Shown here: piece after piece, positions 61,117 through 64,000 of the stretch
How the letters are laid out: each line of letters opens with the position of its first letter
Numbering within the stretch: the first letter of the stretch is position 1
Assembly: GCA_022791755.1 (NCBI GenBank)
Contig: JAAVZR010000002.1
Coordinates: 1 to 64,000, forward strand
Reading direction: 5' to 3'
Origin: Lachnospiraceae bacterium
Lineage (GTDB): Bacteria > Bacillota > Clostridia > Lachnospirales > Lachnospiraceae
DNA: 64,000 nt
Position numbers and translations under genes: made by a program
Notes under the pieces: model-generated
The model's database searches: none
The model's input: only the letters and a program-made list of their open reading frames with translations
What the model was told of the DNA's origin: nothing

Positions 61117-61145
61117 AGCAGCTCCGGCATCACGCCGGGGCTGCT
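61117..61145. terminator. Bidirectional terminator between the XRE gene and purB
   Basis: AGCAGCTCCGGC pairs with GCCGGGGCTGCT (one mismatch) around a five-base loop. On the minus strand TTTTAGAG follows, serving purB. On the plus strand CCCCCTTTAT follows, a weaker tail for the XRE gene. Confidence 0.65.
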
Positions 61146-61151
61146 CCCCCT

Positions 61152-62582
61152 TTATACGGTTATCTCCGCCTGCATACCAAGCAGCTCTTTGTTTTCTCTC
61201 AGCACCGGCCGGATCACTTCCTCCAGAAACTCATCCACCTGCTTCGGCGCCCGTCCCACATAGCGGGCCGGATCCATGGTTGCTTTCAGCTCATCCCCGG
61301 ACAGATTAAAGGCCGGATCTGCGGCAATCAGCTCCAGGAGATTATTTTCACGTCCCTCCACCTTTACATTGCGGCCCGCCTCCATGGAAAGGCTGCGGAT
61401 CCTCTCATGCAGCTCCTGCCGGTCGCCGCCGGCCTTCACCGCATCCATCATGATATTCTCCGTGGCCATGAAGGGAAGCTCCGACATCAGACGCTTCTCG
61501 ATGACCTTCGGATATACCACCAGACCGTCTACCACATTCAGATACAGATCCAGAATGCCGTCCACTGCCAGAAATCCCTCCGGGATGCTGATTCTCTTAT
61601 TGGCAGAATCATCCAGAGTTCTCTCAAACCACTGTGTGGAAGCCGTGAGCAGAGGGTTCATCACATCGCTCATCACATAGTTGGCCAGAGAGGCGATTCT
61701 CTCGCTGCGCATGGGATTGCGCTTATAAGCCATGGCGGAGGAACCGATCTGACTTTTCTCAAAGGGCTCCTCGATCTCCTTCAGGTGCTGCAACAGACGG
61801 ATATCGTTGGAAAATTTATGAGCGCTCGCGGCGATACCGGCCAGCACATTCAAAACGCGGCTGTCCACTTTACGGGAATACGTCTGTCCTGATACGGGAT
61901 AACAGGAATGAAAGCCCATCTTCGCAGCGATCTTCTCGTCCAGAAGGCGGCATTTTTCATGATCGCCGTCGAACAGCTCCAGAAAGCTGGCCTGCGTCCC
62001 CGTAGTTCCCTTGGAACCCAGGAGCTTCATAGTGCCGGTCACATGCTCCAGATCCTCCAGATCCAGCGCCAGATCCTGCAGCCACAAACAGGCCCGCTTG
62101 CCCACCGTGGTGGGCTGAGCCGGCTGGAAATGCGTAAAGGCCAGGGTAGGCTGCTCTTTCCATGTATCCGCAAAACAGGCCAGCTTATCCATGACATTTA
62201 AGAGCTTTTTCTTGATCAGTCTGAGCGCCTCTGTCATGACGATGATATCCGTATTATCTCCCACATAGCAGGAGGTAGCTCCCAGATGGATGATCCCCTT
62301 AGCCTTCGGACACTGCACCCCATAGGCATAGACATGGGACATCACGTCGTGACGGACTTCCTTTTCTCTTTCTTTGGCCACATCGTAATTAATATCGCCC
62401 TGATGCGCCTTCAGCTCCTCGATCTGCTCCTCGCTCACCGGCAGCCCCAGCTCATGCTCCGCCTCAGCCAGGGCAATCCACAGCCGTCTCCAGGTCGTAA
62501 ACTTCTTATCCGGGGAAAAAATGTACTGCATTTCCCTGCTGGCATAGCGCTCCGACAGGGGACTTACATACTTATCATACAT
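61152..62582 (-). CDS. purB: Adenylosuccinate lyase
   Basis: 476 residues. It has DVMSHVYAYG and IHLGATSCYVGDN, the catalytic His in TLAFTHFQPAQPTTVGKR, and the fumarase/aspartase signature GSSAMAYKRNPMRSER near residue 285. It acts twice in purine synthesis, on SAICAR and on adenylosuccinate. It begins 12 bases after purC and is probably cotranscribed with it. Confidence 0.97.
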   Translation of the reverse strand: MYDKYVSPLSERYASREMQYIFSPDKKFTTWRRLWIALAEAEHELGLPVSEEQIEELKAHQGDINYDVAKEREKEVRHDVMSHVYAYGVQCPKAKGIIHLGATSCYVGDNTDIIVMTEALRLIKKKLLNVMDKLACFADTWKEQPTLAFTHFQPAQPTTVGKRACLWLQDLALDLEDLEHVTGTMKLLGSKGTTGTQASFLELFDGDHEKCRLLDEKIAAKMGFHSCYPVSGQTYSRKVDSRVLNVLAGIAASAHKFSNDIRLLQHLKEIEEPFEKSQIGSSAMAYKRNPMRSERIASLANYVMSDVMNPLLTASTQWFERTLDDSANKRISIPEGFLAVDGILDLYLNVVDGLVVYPKVIEKRLMSELPFMATENIMMDAVKAGGDRQELHERIRSLSMEAGRNVKVEGRENNLLELIAADPAFNLSGDELKATMDPARYVGRAPKQVDEFLEEVIRPVLRENKELLGMQAEITV

Positions 62583-62594
62583 GAAAGCGTCCTC

Positions 62595-63299
62595 CTACAG
62601 ACCCAGCCTCTTAAATACCTCATTGTACGCATCTTCCACATTCCCCATATCGCGGCGGAAGCGATCCTTGTCCAGCTTCTCATGGGTCTTAATATCCCAC
62701 AGGCGGCAGGTATCCGGCGATACCTCGTCCGCCAGGATAATCTCACCGTGGTAACGGCCAAACTCGATCTTAAAGTCGATCAGTTCGATGCCGGCATTGG
62801 CAAAATATGCCTTCATGACCTCATTGATCTTAAACGTCATCTCCGCGATCGTATCTAACTCTTCCCGGGTAGCCAGGCCCAGCGCCAGCGCATAGTAAGT
62901 ATTAATAAAGGGATCTCCCAGCTCATCGTTCTTATAGCTGAACTCCAGCGTAGGGCACAGAAGCGCACGGCCCTCCTCGATCCCCAGCTTCTTTGAAAAG
63001 CTGCCGGCCGCCACATTTCGCACGATAACTTCCAAAGGAACGATTTCCACCTTCTTTACGGCCGTCTCCCGTTCGCTCAGCTCCTCCACATAGTGGGTCG
63101 GAATTCCCTCCTTCTCCAGCAGCTGGAAAACCCGGTTGGTCATCCGGTTATTGATCGCGCCCTTACCTGCGATGGTGCCCTTCTTCAGACCGTTAAATGC
63201 CGTGGCGTCATCCTTATAGTCCACGATCAGTACATCCTCGTCGTCTGTGCGGAATACCTTTTTCGCCTTGCCCTCGTACAGTAAATCCAACTTCTTCAT
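62595..63299 (-). CDS. purC: Phosphoribosylaminoimidazole-succinocarboxamide synthase
   Basis: 234 residues from the ATG at 63299 (GAGGAG eight bases upstream); an earlier start adds eight Lys/Arg-rich residues. [15 protein letters not shown] starts the ATP-grasp-like fold, followed by [42 protein letters not shown]. It makes SAICAR, the substrate of the downstream purB. Confidence 0.97.
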   Translation of the reverse strand: MKKLDLLYEGKAKKVFRTDDEDVLIVDYKDDATAFNGLKKGTIAGKGAINNRMTNRVFQLLEKEGIPTHYVEELSERETAVKKVEIVPLEVIVRNVAAGSFSKKLGIEEGRALLCPTLEFSYKNDELGDPFINTYYALALGLATREELDTIAEMTFKINEVMKAYFANAGIELIDFKIEFGRYHGEIILADEVSPDTCRLWDIKTHEKLDKDRFRRDMGNVEDAYNEVFKRLGL

Positions 63300-63319
63300 C
63301 TTTTTTACTCCTCTTTTCT

Positions 63320-63904
63320 TCATGGATTTGTTTTTTTATTTTTATTTTTCTTTATGCTGTAACCAAAATGCCCCAGCTCACGGCCCAGCCCATGATAGCT
63401 GCCATGGCTGTATACGATGGGCCTCGCCCTGGACAGATCAAACCGGCCTCCGGCATCCATATACTCCTCGCCGGCATGCACGCACAGCACTCTGGCCATA
63501 AACATATCATGGCTGCCCAGCTCTCTCCTCTCGGTGATCCGGCACTCGATATTTACCGGACTGTCCTGGATCAAAGGCGCCGCCACCTGTGACGCTTTCT
63601 CCTTCTTCAGTCCCAGACAGGCGAATTTGTCCACGTCCCGGCCGGAGCGCACCCCGCAGAAATCCGTGGCGCGGGCCAGCTTCTCCGTAGTCAGATTCAC
63701 CACGAATTCCCCGGTCTCCAGAAGCATTTTGTGAGAATACCTCTCAGGCCGTACCGAGATGGAGAGCATCGGAGGATCGGAGCAGACGGTCCCGGTCCAG
63801 GCCACCGTAATGATATTATCATGGCCCTGTCCGTCCGTCACCGACACCAGGACCGCCGGCAGAGGATAGAGCATATTCCCCGCCTTCCAGATTTGCTTGC
63901 CCAT
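63320..63904 (-). CDS. Flavin reductase family protein
   Basis: 194 residues. It has the split-barrel flavin-binding fold: [57 protein letters not shown] and the conserved [14 protein letters not shown]. Members reduce FMN/FAD or act as ferric or NADH-flavin oxidoreductases. The C-terminal tail is Lys/Asn-rich. It lies 20 bases upstream of purC, though no functional link is clear. Confidence 0.9.
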   Translation of the reverse strand: MGKQIWKAGNMLYPLPAVLVSVTDGQGHDNIITVAWTGTVCSDPPMLSISVRPERYSHKMLLETGEFVVNLTTEKLARATDFCGVRSGRDVDKFACLGLKKEKASQVAAPLIQDSPVNIECRITERRELGSHDMFMARVLCVHAGEEYMDAGGRFDLSRARPIVYSHGSYHGLGRELGHFGYSIKKNKNKKTNP

Positions 63905-63942
63905 AAGCCCTTCCTTTCTCTTTTGAAAACCTGCCTGCCCTG

Positions 63943-64000
63943 TCAGTAATTCCCCAGTATCTTAAAATGTCCTGCTTCCTCCATGATCCCCCGCAGAGCA
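63943..64000 (-). CDS. C-terminal fragment of an unidentified gene, possibly prephenate dehydratase-like
   Basis: The minus-strand frame entering from beyond the window ends ALRGIMEEAGHFKILGNY plus stop. The FKILGNY end resembles C-termini of ACT-domain prephenate dehydratases (PheA), but 18 residues cannot settle it. It lies 38 bases upstream of the flavin reductase. Confidence 0.3.
   Translation of the reverse strand, partial: ALRGIMEEAGHFKILGNY

Noticed and set aside
1-64000. tRNA, rRNA, tmRNA or a second CRISPR array
   Set aside because: I looked for CCA-ending cloverleaf regions, rRNA-like blocks and further short regular repeats and saw none outside 200-3385.

Overview
The window looks like chromosome of an endospore-forming member of the Clostridia, probably Lachnospiraceae. 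It carries the complete spoIIIA operon, spoIVB, the germination protease gene gpr, a GerMN lipoprotein gene, and the Firmicutes order nusB-xseA-xseB-ispA-tlyA-nadK-argR-recN-spoIVB. Base composition is moderate to GC-rich by eye, except for one AT-rich block at about 18.8-22.0 kb. The family assignment is inference.

Layout. (1) 1-12.5 kb: the right end of an IS66-like element, then a 53-repeat type I-E CRISPR array read on the minus strand, then a complete minus-strand cas operon (cas3, cse1, cse2, cas7e, cas5e, cas6e, cas1, cas2) with a consensus-like promoter. Cas2 is fused to a DEDDh (DnaQ-like) exonuclease domain. (2) 12.6-16.9 kb: a two-gene ABC transporter with a TetR regulator and an orphan PTS EIIB. 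(3) 17.0-22.0 kb: an islet bounded by a truncated, diverged second copy of the spoIVB 3' end. It holds a RhuM-like gene, a decayed AlbA_2/Schlafen-like gene and a large HD-plus-GHKL (Hsp90-like) ATPase gene, which looks like a defence or conflict cassette. (4) 22.1-36.3 kb: housekeeping and sporulation genes (spoIVB, recN, argR, nadK, tlyA, ispA, xseBA, nusB, an Asp23 family gene, spoIIIAH-AA). (5) 36.3-43.8 kb: an AGCS-type amino-acid:cation symporter, a GNAT, a transglutaminase-like lipoprotein, and a plus-strand operon with GspF/PilC-like, pilin-like and PilT-like products. (6) 43.8-50.8 kb: rlmB, mrnC, cysS and cysE behind a cysteine T-box, then ispF, rpsT, gpr and a GerMN lipoprotein. (7) 50.8-57.8 kb: a two-component system with ComEA, a YdcZ-type DMT transporter with a structured leader, a left-handed beta-helix protein, an HD hydrolase and topB. 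(8) 57.8-64 kb: a small membrane protein behind a perfect sigma-A promoter, purA, a LysR regulator, an XRE regulator, purB, purC, a flavin reductase, and the tail of one more gene.

How the parts work together. The cas operon, short leader and array form one self-contained adaptive immune locus. The array is old at its distal end, where repeats are degenerate and an IS lies beside it, and uniform at the leader end. Two pairs of spacers appear to come from overlapping protospacers of related targets, and both pairs suggest a 5'-AA PAM followed by a pyrimidine. The second immune-looking unit, the HD-GHKL cassette, sits exactly at the end of a conserved sporulation gene and seems to have arrived by recombination there. 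The remainder is core sporulation, translation, purine and isoprenoid functions arranged in tight minus-strand operons.
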